A stretch of 34,882 nucleotides of DNA, from positions 1-34,882 of the forward strand of contig CALEZI010000160.1 of assembly GCA_937928755.1 (NCBI GenBank), in the 5' to 3' direction. The first letter of the stretch is position 1. Each line of letters begins with the position of its first letter. The notes beneath the pieces are model-generated. The model did not search any database. It was not told the origin of the DNA and saw nothing but the letters and a program-made list of their open reading frames with translations. Below are positions 8,347 through 16,286 of this stretch, in pieces. This DNA comes from an uncultured Rhodanobacteraceae bacterium (GTDB lineage: Bacteria > Pseudomonadota > Gammaproteobacteria > Xanthomonadales > SZUA-5). Position numbers and translations under genes: made by a program.

Positions 8347-8607
8347 ATGCCCGCGTTCATCAGTCTCACCCTCGCCGCGCTGTTGGCGGCACCTGCTGCA
8401 CCCGCCAGCCCCGATCGTTTTGCCTTGACAGGCGCGTTGACGGAAGCGCCCTCGACTTCAGCCGATGCGCGATTCCAGATCGAGGCGAGCGCCCGTCTCG
8501 ATGCATCGCTCGCCTCGGGTGGCAACGGCCGCTTCGCCCTGAAGTCGATCAATGGATCGGTCGGCTGCGACGCAACCAACGACATTTTCCGCAATGGCTT
8601 TGAATAA
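8347..8607 (+). CDS. Small secreted protein with IFRNGFE tail, function unknown
   Basis: This is an 86-aa product. It begins MPAFISLTLAALLAAPAAPA, a likely Sec signal peptide cleaved near the alanine-rich end. A short polar region follows (DRFALTGALTEAPSTSADAR), then DATNDIFRNGFE at the extreme C-terminus. The ending resembles the IFxxGFE-type tails I recall on many secreted proteins of Xanthomonadales relatives; its role is unknown. The frame is open further upstream to 8227, but the ATG at 8347 places the signal sequence at the N-terminus. It ends 16 bp before the S74 protein in the same direction, so an operon is likely. No enzymatic motif is visible. Confidence 0.65.
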   Translation: MPAFISLTLAALLAAPAAPASPDRFALTGALTEAPSTSADARFQIEASARLDASLASGGNGRFALKSINGSVGCDATNDIFRNGFE

Positions 8608-8623
8608 CCAGGACGTCTGATCC

Positions 8624-10093
8624 ATGACCACGAAATCGATGCTTACGTGCCCACGCAAACTGCTGGTGTTGTCGCTGCTGCTCACGTTTGGCTCTGCCGC
8701 GTCGGCCGCGCCGATGCGCTATCAGGGCCAGTTGAACGACGGTGGAAAACCGGCGAACGGCCAGTACGACCTGCAGATCAGTCTGTACAACGCCGCCAGC
8801 GAGGGTGGGCTGCTCGGCTATCCGACGACGCTGGAGAACGTCGCGGTGATCAATGGCCAGTTCCAGGTCGAACTGGAAGCGCCGGCAACGGCGCAGAACA
8901 CTGAGGCCTGGCTGCAGGCGGCCGTGCGCGACAGCGCCAGCGGCGCCGCGTTCACCGAGATCAACGGCCGCGAAAAGGTCACGCTGGCCCCTCTGATCGG
9001 CGCCTGCTGGAGCACCACCGGCGACACCGGCAGCAACCCGGCGATCAACTTTCTCGGCAACAGCGACAACCAGACACTGGTGTTGAGCTCACCCTTTGGC
9101 GTGCGCATCAACCAGCCGGGGCAGATCGGTGGTGGAGCAGATCTGGTGGTGAATGCACGACCGACCAGCGGCGATGCCGACTCCGATCTCAATCTGGTTT
9201 CGCGCAGCGGCAAGACCGCGGGTATCTACGTGCGCGACAGCAATGGAAACCTGGTGCTGGGCACAACCACACCAGCGTCCAACCTGGAATTCTTCACCAA
9301 TATTCCCGCCGCGACGCAGAACGATGGTCGGCCGGTGGCGGTGTTCGACGGACGCCTGCGCTCGCAGGCGGTGGGCACCGGCGCCTCGGACACCAGCGGC
9401 GGCCTGTGGTTCGACGATGAATCCCCGCAGCGTTCGTATGTCGGCCGTGGCATCAACAGCACCAACTGGACCGGAATCTTTGCCGATGGTGCATGGCGCA
9501 TGGTGGTGAACGACAACGGCGGTGTGCTGTTCAACACCGTCACACCACCGCCCGTGCAGGCTAATAGCTACGACCTGCTGGTGGCCGCGCGACCCACCGG
9601 TGATGCCGATTCGGACCTGCTCTGGCAAAGTCAATCGGGAAAGATTGGTCGGGTGTATCTCAGTGATGGCACCGGCGGGTTCAATTTCAATGCCTTCAAT
9701 CTCACCGCAGGATCCAACTTTCTCAGCATGGGCAATGGAGCCTCGTTGAGCAACGGCGGTGTCTGGACCAATGCCTCCAGCCGCGAGCTGAAGGAAGGCT
9801 TCGCCGCAATAGACGCCGGCACGATCCTGTCCAAGGTATTGGCGCTGCCGATCTCCACCTGGCGCTACAAGACCTCCGATGAAGGCACTCACATCGGCCC
9901 GGTGGCCGAGGACTTCAAGGAAACCTTCGGCTTCGCCGGCGATGGCAAGTCGATCCCGACGGTCGACGCCGATGGCGTGGCGCTGGCCGCGATCCAGGGG
10001 CTGAATGCCAAGCTGGAAGCGGAAAATGCCGAACTGCGCGCACGCCTGGAGCGGATCGAGCGCAGTCTGTCGGGTATCGAGGCGGCGCGGTAA
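8624..10093 (+). CDS. Secreted protein with C-terminal S74 intramolecular chaperone domain
   Basis: This is a 489-aa product with a signal peptide (residues 1-28, ending AASA). A Gly/Asn/Asp-rich beta-type body follows, with two similar blocks, VVNARPTSGDADSDLNLVSRSGK (about 175-197) and LVAARPTGDADSDLLWQSQSGK (about 319-340). The last 105 residues match the endosialidase-type chaperone (peptidase S74): SSRELKEG (385-392, with the Ser and Lys), WRYKT, GPVAEDF and DGVALAAIQGLNAKLE. A coiled coil runs to the C-terminus. In phage tail spikes this domain trimerises the stalk and then cleaves itself off. Here the Sec signal and lack of phage genes suggest a surface fibre or adhesin. AGGA lies about 11 bp before the ATG. 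The natural substrate or target is unknown. Confidence 0.85.
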   Translation: MTTKSMLTCPRKLLVLSLLLTFGSAASAAPMRYQGQLNDGGKPANGQYDLQISLYNAASEGGLLGYPTTLENVAVINGQFQVELEAPATAQNTEAWLQAAVRDSASGAAFTEINGREKVTLAPLIGACWSTTGDTGSNPAINFLGNSDNQTLVLSSPFGVRINQPGQIGGGADLVVNARPTSGDADSDLNLVSRSGKTAGIYVRDSNGNLVLGTTTPASNLEFFTNIPAATQNDGRPVAVFDGRLRSQAVGTGASDTSGGLWFDDESPQRSYVGRGINSTNWTGIFADGAWRMVVNDNGGVLFNTVTPPPVQANSYDLLVAARPTGDADSDLLWQSQSGKIGRVYLSDGTGGFNFNAFNLTAGSNFLSMGNGASLSNGGVWTNASSRELKEGFAAIDAGTILSKVLALPISTWRYKTSDEGTHIGPVAEDFKETFGFAGDGKSIPTVDADGVALAAIQGLNAKLEAENAELRARLERIERSLSGIEAAR

Positions 10094-10146
10094 CGGGGTA
10101 GGCTTGTCATGGGTTCGATGGCCGGGCCTTGAGCGTACCCGCGATT

Positions 10147-10388
10147 GGAGACGCAAAGGACGCAAAAACCAGCAAATCCAGGGAATCTGCAATCAACTTG
10201 GCGCTGATGATTCCCTTTGGAACCTCTGAACAAGTCGTCATTGCGAGGAGCGAAGCGACGCGGCAATCCAGAAATGCTCTGAAAATCATATGCCTGGATT
10301 GCTTCGCTGCGCTCGCAATGACGAGTCGCGCGACTTGTTCAGAGGGTCCCTTTGCGTCTTTTGCGCCCCTTTGCGTACTTTGCGTCCC
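10147..10388. repeat. GACGCAAAGGACGCAAAG element, copy 2, with nested repeat
   Basis: The outer ends (10147-10166 and 10345-10388) carry GACGCAAAGGACGCAAAA and, inverted, CCCTTTGCGTACTTTGCGTC-like motifs. Inside them TCTGAACAAGTC (10225-10236) pairs with GACTTGTTCAGA (10330-10341). Inside that is a GTCATTGCGAG type inverted repeat (10237-10322). The 421-bp gap 10094-10514 is otherwise empty of genes. The nesting suggests one repeat landed within another, or a composite element. Confidence 0.75.
10237..10322. repeat. GTCATTGCGAG...GCAATCCAG inverted repeat, second copy
   Basis: The left arm 10237-10271 and right arm 10294-10322 (CTGGATTGCTTCGCTGCGCT then CGCAATGAC) form an imperfect hairpin of the same family as 1726-1831. 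It sits exactly in the centre of the larger element 10147-10388. Confidence 0.75.
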
Positions 10389-10514
10389 CAAAACTGACCG
10401 CGGCCTTGCATGACCGAAAGGTCGTTGCGTTATCCGCGCGTCGGCGGGTGCGCCTGCACCTTCACCCCGCTTTCGGCGATGATCGCGCCTCGTCGTTGAT
10501 CGCCGGATGCGTGC

Positions 10515-13190
10515 ATGTCTGCCTCCCCGCACGCTGCGCGTGCTGCCGAACTGTTCGTTGAACTGATCGAACTTGCGCCGGCCGAGCGCCTGGCGCGCCT
10601 CGACCTGCTCATGGCGGGCGAACCCGAACTCGGCGCCGAACTGTCGGCCTTGTTGCGGCGCTTCGACGGCAACCCTTCGGCGCCCAACCTGGCCGGGGCG
10701 CTGGCGGGCGACGTTGATGCGAGCTCAGGTGCGGCGGGCCAACGCATCGGCCCCTTCGAACTGATTGCCGAGATCGGTCGCGGCGGCATGGGCGCGGTCT
10801 GGCGTGCGCAGCGCGTCGACGGCCAGTACACGCAGCAGGTCGCGATCAAGCGCCTGCACCCTGGCGCAGCAGGCGCGGCCGACACCCGATTGCTGGTCGA
10901 GCGCTTCCTGCGCGAACGCCAGACGCTGGCGGGCCTCAAACACCCCAATATTGCAGCGCTGCTCGACGGCGGCGTCGACCCACTCGGCCTGCCCTGGTTC
11001 GCGCTCGAACTGGTCGAGGGCGAGCCGATCACCATCTATGCGCACAAGCGCCAGCTGGCGCCGCGCGATCGCATCCGGCTGTTGCTGCAGGCGCTCGAAG
11101 CGGTGCAATTCGCCCACCAGCACCTCGTGGTCCATCGCGACCTGAAGCCCGACAACCTGCTGGTGACGGCGACCGGAGACGTCAAGCTGCTCGATTTCGG
11201 CATCGTGAAACTGCTCGATGGCGTGGGCGACAACCGCACGCAAACCGGTGCGCGCCTGTACACGCCGAGCTACGCCGCACCGGAACAGGTCGAGGGTGGC
11301 GAGATCAGTGTCGCCACCGATGTCTACGCCCTCGGGGTCATCCTGTTCGAACTGCTGGTCGGTCGCCGGCCGTTTGGCAACACCGGCGGCTCGCAGTTGC
11401 CGCAGGTGAGTGCGCAGTGGCGCGCCGAAGCGCCTTCGAAAATGCTGGCGCAGATCGGCCCGGCGCGCGCCGCGCGCGGACTGCGAGGCGATATCGACAC
11501 CCTCGTGCTGCGCTGTCTCGCGCGCGAGCCGCAGCGGCGTTATCCAACCGTGCAGGCGCTCGCCGACGACCTCAGTCGCTACCTCGATGGCCGGCCGATC
11601 ACGGCGCGTCCGGACAGCGTGGGTTATCGCGTCGGCAAGTTCCTGCGCCGGCATCCGCTCGGCGTCGGCGCCAGCGTGCTGGGACTCGGGCTGCTGCTCG
11701 GCCTGACCGCATTCAGCGTGCGCCAGGCACAGCGCGCCGCCGACGAAGCCGTGCGTGCGCAGGAATTTGCCGCCAGCGCCGAACATGAGCGCGACCTTGC
11801 AACCACCGAGAGTCGGCGCCAGGAGTTGCTGCGTGAGCACTACGGCAGCGTGCTCAATCGCGCGCTGGCGAGCGGCGCGCCGGTGGAGCCCGCGGCGCTG
11901 CTCGACCTGCTCGGTCAGGTCGATCTGACCGCCGCCGCAAGCGATCCCTCAGCGCGACGCTCGATCCAGCTCGGTCTGGCGGAACTGTTCCTCATCCGCA
12001 ACGACTTCAACCGCGCCATTCCACTGCTCGAAGCGATGGCGCCCGAGCGCAGCTCGCTGAGCGCCAACGAACAGGTCGCCTATGCAGAAACCCTGGCGAT
12101 CAGCTATCTGCGCACCGGACAGCCGGCGAAGGTGGACGCCGTCCTGAGCGAAGGCGAGGCGGCAGCCGCAACACTGGGCGAGCGCAGCGCCGCCGCGCAG
12201 GCGCAACTGATGATCGTGCGCGCGCAGTGGGTGCGCGGCAACGGCGACGTCGATGGCGCCTTCGCCGCCGCCCTGCGGGCGGTGGAACTCGCGCGAACGT
12301 CGACCACGATGGGAGCGCTGTTTCACGGCCAGATCCTGGTTAACGCGGCGCAATCGGCGATGGCGGCGAATCGCTTCGACGAGGCCGAAGCGCTGACGCG
12401 CGAAGGATTGACGCGATGGGCCGAAGGCGGGCTGACGCGCAACATCGGATACCGCGTCGGCCTGACGCTGCTGGCCAACCTGACGCTGTTGCGCGGCCAG
12501 CCGCGTGTCGCGCTGGCGACCTTCGAGCAGATCGCCAGCGAGGCCGAGGTTGGCGAGACCCTGCCGGCGGCTGCAGCACGCCGCTCTTCGCATGCGCTGG
12601 CGCTGTCGCTGATGGCGCAGCACGATCAGGCCATCGAGATGGCGCGCGCGGCGAGTGAGCAATTCTGCGCTGCGGTAGGCGCGAGCACGCCCGACTGCCT
12701 GCGCATGCGCCTGACTCTGGTCGATGTCGCGGTGGCCGCTGGCAGGTCGGAGCTGGGCCGACGCGAACTCTCAAGCGTTCAGGCGCTAGCCGGCGAAGCG
12801 CCACCCGCGACGATCGCCGCGACCCTGCCGGTTTACGCGATGCTGCTCGACTTGCTCGACAACGCCAGCCCTTCGTCGCTGCGCGCGGCAGAGTCGGCGC
12901 TGGAAGGCATGGCTGCGCTGGGGGCGACCGGACCCCGCAAGGCGCTGAGGCTGCGGCTTGCGGCCGCTGAGCGACTGTTGGCGTCGGGCAAGGACGCGTT
13001 CGCGGCGTCCCTGGTGGCCGCGGCACTCGACGACGCCGCGCAACCCGTCGACAGCGCCATGGACGCTGCGCTACTCGGGTTGTGGCGTAGTCGCGCACCC
13101 GAGGCTATCGCAGGTCATGCCGCTGCACGGTCGGCCCTCACCGAGCAACTCGGGCCAGACCATCCAAGCGTGCTGCGCTGGCAGCGCTGA
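10515..13190 (+). CDS. Membrane Ser/Thr protein kinase with C-terminal helical repeat region
   Basis: This is an 891-aa Hanks-type kinase. A short N-terminal helical region (1-70) precedes the kinase domain (about 78-360). That domain has the glycine loop GRGGMG at 88-93, VAIK with Lys112, the catalytic loop HRDLKPDN with Asp209, DFG at 227-229 and APE at 255-257, so all catalytic residues are present. One transmembrane helix lies at about 382-401. The outer 480 residues are helical, alanine-rich and TPR-like, and probably lie in the periplasm as a sensor or protein-binding part. The stop is 26 bp from the stop of a convergent ECF sigma gene. Kinases of this type pair with ECF43 sigma factors in Xanthomonas and Vibrio, so the sigma factor is the likely substrate. 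That assignment is inference. Confidence 0.92.
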   Translation: MSASPHAARAAELFVELIELAPAERLARLDLLMAGEPELGAELSALLRRFDGNPSAPNLAGALAGDVDASSGAAGQRIGPFELIAEIGRGGMGAVWRAQRVDGQYTQQVAIKRLHPGAAGAADTRLLVERFLRERQTLAGLKHPNIAALLDGGVDPLGLPWFALELVEGEPITIYAHKRQLAPRDRIRLLLQALEAVQFAHQHLVVHRDLKPDNLLVTATGDVKLLDFGIVKLLDGVGDNRTQTGARLYTPSYAAPEQVEGGEISVATDVYALGVILFELLVGRRPFGNTGGSQLPQVSAQWRAEAPSKMLAQIGPARAARGLRGDIDTLVLRCLAREPQRRYPTVQALADDLSRYLDGRPITARPDSVGYRVGKFLRRHPLGVGASVLGLGLLLGLTAFSVRQAQRAADEAVRAQEFAASAEHERDLATTESRRQELLREHYGSVLNRALASGAPVEPAALLDLLGQVDLTAAASDPSARRSIQLGLAELFLIRNDFNRAIPLLEAMAPERSSLSANEQVAYAETLAISYLRTGQPAKVDAVLSEGEAAAATLGERSAAAQAQLMIVRAQWVRGNGDVDGAFAAALRAVELARTSTTMGALFHGQILVNAAQSAMAANRFDEAEALTREGLTRWAEGGLTRNIGYRVGLTLLANLTLLRGQPRVALATFEQIASEAEVGETLPAAAARRSSHALALSLMAQHDQAIEMARAASEQFCAAVGASTPDCLRMRLTLVDVAVAAGRSELGRRELSSVQALAGEAPPATIAATLPVYAMLLDLLDNASPSSLRAAESALEGMAALGATGPRKALRLRLAAAERLLASGKDAFAASLVAAALDDAAQPVDSAMDAALLGLWRSRAPEAIAGHAAARSALTEQLGPDHPSVLRWQR

Positions 13191-13216
13191 AGGAGCGCTC
13201 AGCTGCGCTGCGTATC

Positions 13217-13774
13217 TCAGCCTTCCTGAAGCCAGTGCCGGACCAGCGTACAGGCGGCTCGAAAGTCGCGGCGCACGGTGATTTCCGAAACGTCCAGCAA
13301 TTCCGCGATCGACTGCATTTCCAGACCAACCAGTACCCGCAGTTCGAACACGTCCGCCTTGCGCGCATCGATCTGGCGCAATTGGTCGAGCATGCCGTCG
13401 AACATCACGATGTCGAAGGGTTGCAGCGGATCGCTGACATCCAGACCGGTCAACGTCACCCGGTTCAGATCGCCACCATGCCGGCGGGCGTCCTTGACGC
13501 GAACGCGGTCGAGCAGGATCTGGCGCATCGCCAGCACCGTCAGTCGATACAGATGGCGTCGGTCGGAGACACTGCCGGCGTGCTGCAGCAACTTCAGGAA
13601 TGCCTCGTGAACCAGGCCGGTCGTGTTCAGCGTCTCGTTGCGGTGGGCGCTCAACAATTGGTGCGCCCGCGGCTTCAGCTGGCCGTAGATCTCGACAAAG
13701 ACCGCGACATCCGCAGGTGCCAGGCCACGGGCGTGCGCAGGGATCGCTGCGGCATTCGAGCCTGCCGCCGTCAA
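13217..13774 (-). CDS. ECF sigma factor, ECF43-like (kinase-linked)
   Basis: This is a 185-aa sigma-70 family protein with region 2 (about 25-95) and region 4 (about 128-182, including LEMQSIAELLDVSEITVRRD as the helix-turn-helix). The region 2.2 stretch NETLNTTGLVHEAFLKLL (46-63) lacks the usual acidic DAED and has Thr51-Thr52 in its place. In ECF43 sigma factors such as Vibrio EcfP, phosphorylation of a threonine by a partner kinase supplies that charge. The start is TTG at 13774, supported by GGAG seven bases upstream; the nearby ATG is out of frame. No anti-sigma gene is adjacent. It is transcribed towards the kinase gene. Confidence 0.88.
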   Translation of the reverse strand: MTAAGSNAAAIPAHARGLAPADVAVFVEIYGQLKPRAHQLLSAHRNETLNTTGLVHEAFLKLLQHAGSVSDRRHLYRLTVLAMRQILLDRVRVKDARRHGGDLNRVTLTGLDVSDPLQPFDIVMFDGMLDQLRQIDARKADVFELRVLVGLEMQSIAELLDVSEITVRRDFRAACTLVRHWLQEG

Positions 13775-13958
13775 TGCATCGCTCCGTGAGGTTGAACAAG
13801 ATTCTCGGTCAATCGATTTCCCATCCGGTCGATCCCTGAAAATTCCCAGCTGCCCAAGGTCGCAGCTCCTGATCGCGTCGACAACAGTCTAGCGGCTGTC
13901 GCGCTCAGGCGGCCTGACCCGGAGATTGTCCCGGCGATCACGAACTCGGGAACGCCGA

Positions 13959-14011
13959 GCCCCAGCCCGGCCGCTTTCGAGTCGACCAGGTCAGAAGCGC
14001 CGGGCTGGGGC
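13959..14011. repeat. Perfect 13-bp inverted repeat upstream of rpsT
   Basis: GCCCCAGCCCGGC (13959-13971) is inversely repeated at 13999-14011 with a 27-nt loop. No T-run follows on either strand. The gap 13775-14122 between the sigma factor and rpsT holds this hairpin and the rpsT promoter; I see no gene there. Confidence 0.55.
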
Positions 14012-14050
14012 TTCGCATTCCTGGGCTGCTTGAGCTTGTTTGTTTGTTTG

Positions 14051-14080
14051 TTGACGCCTGCGCCGGCCGCCCGCTATGCT
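14051..14080 (+). promoter_or_regulatory. Candidate promoter of rpsT
   Basis: TTGACG (14051-14056) and TATGCT (14075-14080) are separated by 18 bp, directly after a T/G-rich run (14037-14050) that could serve as an upstream element. The rpsT start lies 43 bp beyond the -10. This is a sequence-based call only. Confidence 0.55.
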
Positions 14081-14122
14081 TCGCGGTCCTGTGTTTACCC
14101 TTATCCGTTTCGGAGTCCGTTC

Positions 14123-14404
14123 GTGGCCAATATCAAGTCCGCCAAGAAGCGTGCGCGTCAGGCCGACAAGCGCAACGCCCACAATTCCAGCGTGCGCTCG
14201 ATGCTGCGCACGGCCATCAAGAAGGTCGTCAAGGCCATCGACGCCGGCGACCAGCCGGGCGCCGAGTCGGCGCTGAAGTCCGCCGTGCCGATCATCGATC
14301 GCATTTCGGCGCATGGCTTCATCCACAAGAACAAGGCTGCTCGCCACAAGAGCCGCCTGACCGCTGCGGTGCGCAAGCTGTCGGCGCCCGCCGCCGCTGC
14401 CTGA
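14123..14404 (+). CDS. rpsT: 30S ribosomal protein S20
   Basis: S20 binds 16S rRNA early in 30S assembly. The 93-aa product reads MANIKSAKKRARQADKRNAH, the canonical N-terminus, and is lysine/arginine-rich throughout. The start is GTG at 14123 with CGGAG eight bases upstream; translation from the earlier ATG in the same frame would add a non-ribosomal leader. It ends just before a strong bidirectional terminator. In related bacteria rpsT stands beside murJ or ribF, so its separation here by about 6 kb is notable. Confidence 0.96.
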   Translation: MANIKSAKKRARQADKRNAHNSSVRSMLRTAIKKVVKAIDAGDQPGAESALKSAVPIIDRISAHGFIHKNKAARHKSRLTAAVRKLSAPAAAA

Positions 14405-14418
14405 ACCGGGCGGCACGA

Positions 14419-14457
14419 CCAACAAAAAAGCCGGCTCTATGCCGGCTTTTTTGTTGG
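14419..14457. terminator. Bidirectional rho-independent terminator between rpsT and obg
   Basis: CCAACAAAAAAGCCGGC (14419-14435) and its exact complement (14441-14457) form a 17-bp stem with a TCTAT loop. The A/T tracts lie on both sides of the GCCGGC core. It can end transcripts from rpsT (plus) and obg (minus). Confidence 0.92.
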
Positions 14458-14497
14458 GTCACCCAACGCCGCAGGACGGCCGTCGGGAAGCGGCAAG

Positions 14498-15550
14498 TCA
14501 ATCCGTGTCGGAAGCGGCCTGATCCGGCTCGGCCGGTCGCTTGATCGCATCCAGCGCATCCATGGTCGCGTAGATCAACGGCTCCAGGCCCTTGCGCTCG
14601 AGCGCCGACACCAGGTACACCGGACCCTTCCAGCGCAGGCTGCGCTTGAGCGCCTTGGCGCGCAGTTCCGCTTCGCCATCCGGCAACATGTCGGCCTTGT
14701 TGAGCACCAGCCAGCGCGGCTTTTCCAGCAGCGCCGGATCGAACTTCTTGAGCTCGCGTTCGATGGCGCGCACCTGCTTGTTCGACGGCGGGCCTTCCTC
14801 GAACGGCGCCAGATCGACGACGTGCCAGAGTACCCTTGTGCGCTGCAGGTGCTTGAGGAAATGCACGCCCAGACCAGCGCCTTCGGAGGCTCCTTCGATC
14901 AATCCCGGGATGTCGGCGACCACGAAGCTGCGGTCGGCGGCAGCGCGGACGACGCCGAGATTGGGGTGCAAGGTGGTGAACGGGTAATCGGCGACCTTCG
15001 GCGTGGCCGCCGAGATGGCGCGAATCAGCGTCGACTTGCCGGCATTCGGGAAACCGAGCAGACCAACGTCGGCGAGCACCTTGAGCTCGAGTTGCAGCTC
15101 GCGCTCTTCGCCTGGCGTGCCCGGGGTGGCCTTGCGTGGCGCGCGGTTGACCGAGCTCTTGAAATGGATGTTGCCCTTGCCGCCCTGCCCGCCCTGCGCC
15201 ACCAGCAGTTGCTGACCATGGCTGGTCAGATCGCCGATCACCTCGTCGGTACCGGCATCCATCACCACGGTTCCCACCGGCACGCGGATGGTGAGATCGA
15301 CACCGGCGCGCCCATAACACTGTCGGCTCATGCCGTTCTGACCGCGCTCGGCGCGGAACTGGCGCTGGTGGCGGAAGTCGATCAGCGTGTTCAGTCCTTC
15401 ATCGGCGATCAGGTGGATGCTGCCGCCGTTGCCGCCGTCGCCGCCATCCGGGCCACCGAGCGGGATGAACTTCTCGCGGCGGAAACTGACGCAGCCATTG
15501 CCGCCATTACCGGCATGCACGTGGATTCGCGCCTCATCGACGAACTTCAT
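14498..15550 (-). CDS. obgE: Obg family GTPase
   Basis: Obg/CgtA is an essential GTPase associated with 50S ribosome assembly and the stringent response. The 350-aa product has the glycine-rich Obg fold at the N-terminus (MKFVDEARIHVHAGNGGNG, then GGPDGGDGGNGG). The G domain follows, with G1 GFPNAGKST, the TTLHP switch region, DIPGLIEGA as G3 and NKADM as G4. ATG at 15550. It lies downstream of rplU-rpmA, the usual order, but a terminator hairpin at 15572-15598 intervenes. It converges with rpsT. Confidence 0.97.
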   Translation of the reverse strand: MKFVDEARIHVHAGNGGNGCVSFRREKFIPLGGPDGGDGGNGGSIHLIADEGLNTLIDFRHQRQFRAERGQNGMSRQCYGRAGVDLTIRVPVGTVVMDAGTDEVIGDLTSHGQQLLVAQGGQGGKGNIHFKSSVNRAPRKATPGTPGEERELQLELKVLADVGLLGFPNAGKSTLIRAISAATPKVADYPFTTLHPNLGVVRAAADRSFVVADIPGLIEGASEGAGLGVHFLKHLQRTRVLWHVVDLAPFEEGPPSNKQVRAIERELKKFDPALLEKPRWLVLNKADMLPDGEAELRAKALKRSLRWKGPVYLVSALERKGLEPLIYATMDALDAIKRPAEPDQAASDTD

Positions 15551-15571
15551 GATCCTGGGACCCTCTGAAAC

Positions 15572-15598
15572 AAAAAGCCCCGCGCGCGGCGGGGCCTT
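15572..15598 (-). terminator. Rho-independent terminator or attenuator after rpmA
   Basis: On the minus strand GCCCCGC and GCGGGGC (15589-15595 and 15577-15583) form a stem with a 5-nt loop, followed by TTTTT (15572-15576). It is placed 22 bp past the rpmA stop and 21 bp before the obg start, so it probably limits readthrough from the ribosomal genes into obg. Confidence 0.8.
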
Positions 15599-15620
15599 TC
15601 GCTGAACAACGGCGCTGCGC

Positions 15621-15878
15621 TCAGGCGGAGACGACGCTCACGAAGCGACGCATCTGCGGGCCACCGACATGGAACTTGACGACCCCATCGGTCAGCGCGA
15701 ACAGCGTGTGGTCGCGACCCAGGCCGACATTGTTGCCGGGATGGAAGCGCGTGCCACGCTGACGCACGATGATGTTGCCCGCCGAGATCGTCTGACCACC
15801 GTAGATCTTCACACCCAGATACTTCGGGTTGGAGTCGCGGCCGTTGCGAGTCGAGCCGCCTGCCTTTTTGTGTGCCAT
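15621..15878 (-). CDS. rpmA: 50S ribosomal protein L27
   Basis: L27 reaches the peptidyl transferase centre through its N-terminal tail. The 85-aa product begins MAHKKAGGSTRNGRDSNPKY and contains GGQTISAGNIIVRQRGT, both diagnostic. Length and start match the family. It starts 28 bp after the rplU stop and is almost certainly cotranscribed with it. Confidence 0.97.
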   Translation of the reverse strand: MAHKKAGGSTRNGRDSNPKYLGVKIYGGQTISAGNIIVRQRGTRFHPGNNVGLGRDHTLFALTDGVVKFHVGGPQMRRFVSVVSA

Positions 15879-15906
15879 GGCTGAATCCTTGTAGTCGGAT
15901 CAAAGA

Positions 15907-16218
15907 TCAGGCGTTGATGCCGGTGATCTCGATCTCGGTGTAGTGCTGACGGTGACCCATCTGCTTGCGATGGTGCTTGCGGCGACGGAAGTGCACGATG
16001 TACACCTTGTCGGCGCGGCCATGGCTCTTCACCGTGGCAGCCACCTTCGCGCCCGCAACCAGGGGAGCACCGACCGAGATCTGATCGCCATCGGCAATCA
16101 GCATCACCTGATCGAGCTCGATGTTTTCGCCCGCAGCAACGTCCAACTTTTCAACCTTGAGAACGTCACCGGGGGCTGCACGATACTGCTTGCCACCAGT
16201 TGCAAATACGGCGTACAT
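15907..16218 (-). CDS. rplU: 50S ribosomal protein L21
   Basis: L21 binds 23S rRNA in the large subunit. The 103-aa product starts MYAVFATGGKQYR and ends with the conserved basic stretch FRRRKHHRKQMGHRQHYT then EIEITGI. The ATG at 16218 is preceded by GAGGT. The frame is open to 16353, but only the MYAVF start matches the family. It is the first gene of the rplU-rpmA unit. Confidence 0.97.
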   Translation of the reverse strand: MYAVFATGGKQYRAAPGDVLKVEKLDVAAGENIELDQVMLIADGDQISVGAPLVAGAKVAATVKSHGRADKVYIVHFRRRKHHRKQMGHRQHYTEIEITGINA

Positions 16219-16257
16219 GACGAGACCTCGTCCAATGTCTTGAAACAAAGAAGCGGA

Positions 16258-16286
16258 ACTATAACCAGCCTTGCCCGGCTGGTCAA
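16258..16286 (-). promoter_or_regulatory. Candidate strong promoter of rplU-rpmA
   Basis: On the minus strand TTGACC (16281-16286) and TATAGT (16258-16263) are spaced by exactly 17 bp. The -10 lies about 40 bp before the rplU ATG, leaving a short leader. The spacer contains GCCGGGCAAGGC, which is itself partly self-complementary. Confidence 0.7.

Noticed and set aside
8347..10093. Prophage remnant because of the S74 domain
   Set aside because: No integrase, capsid, terminase or other tail gene is present, and the protein has a Sec signal peptide.
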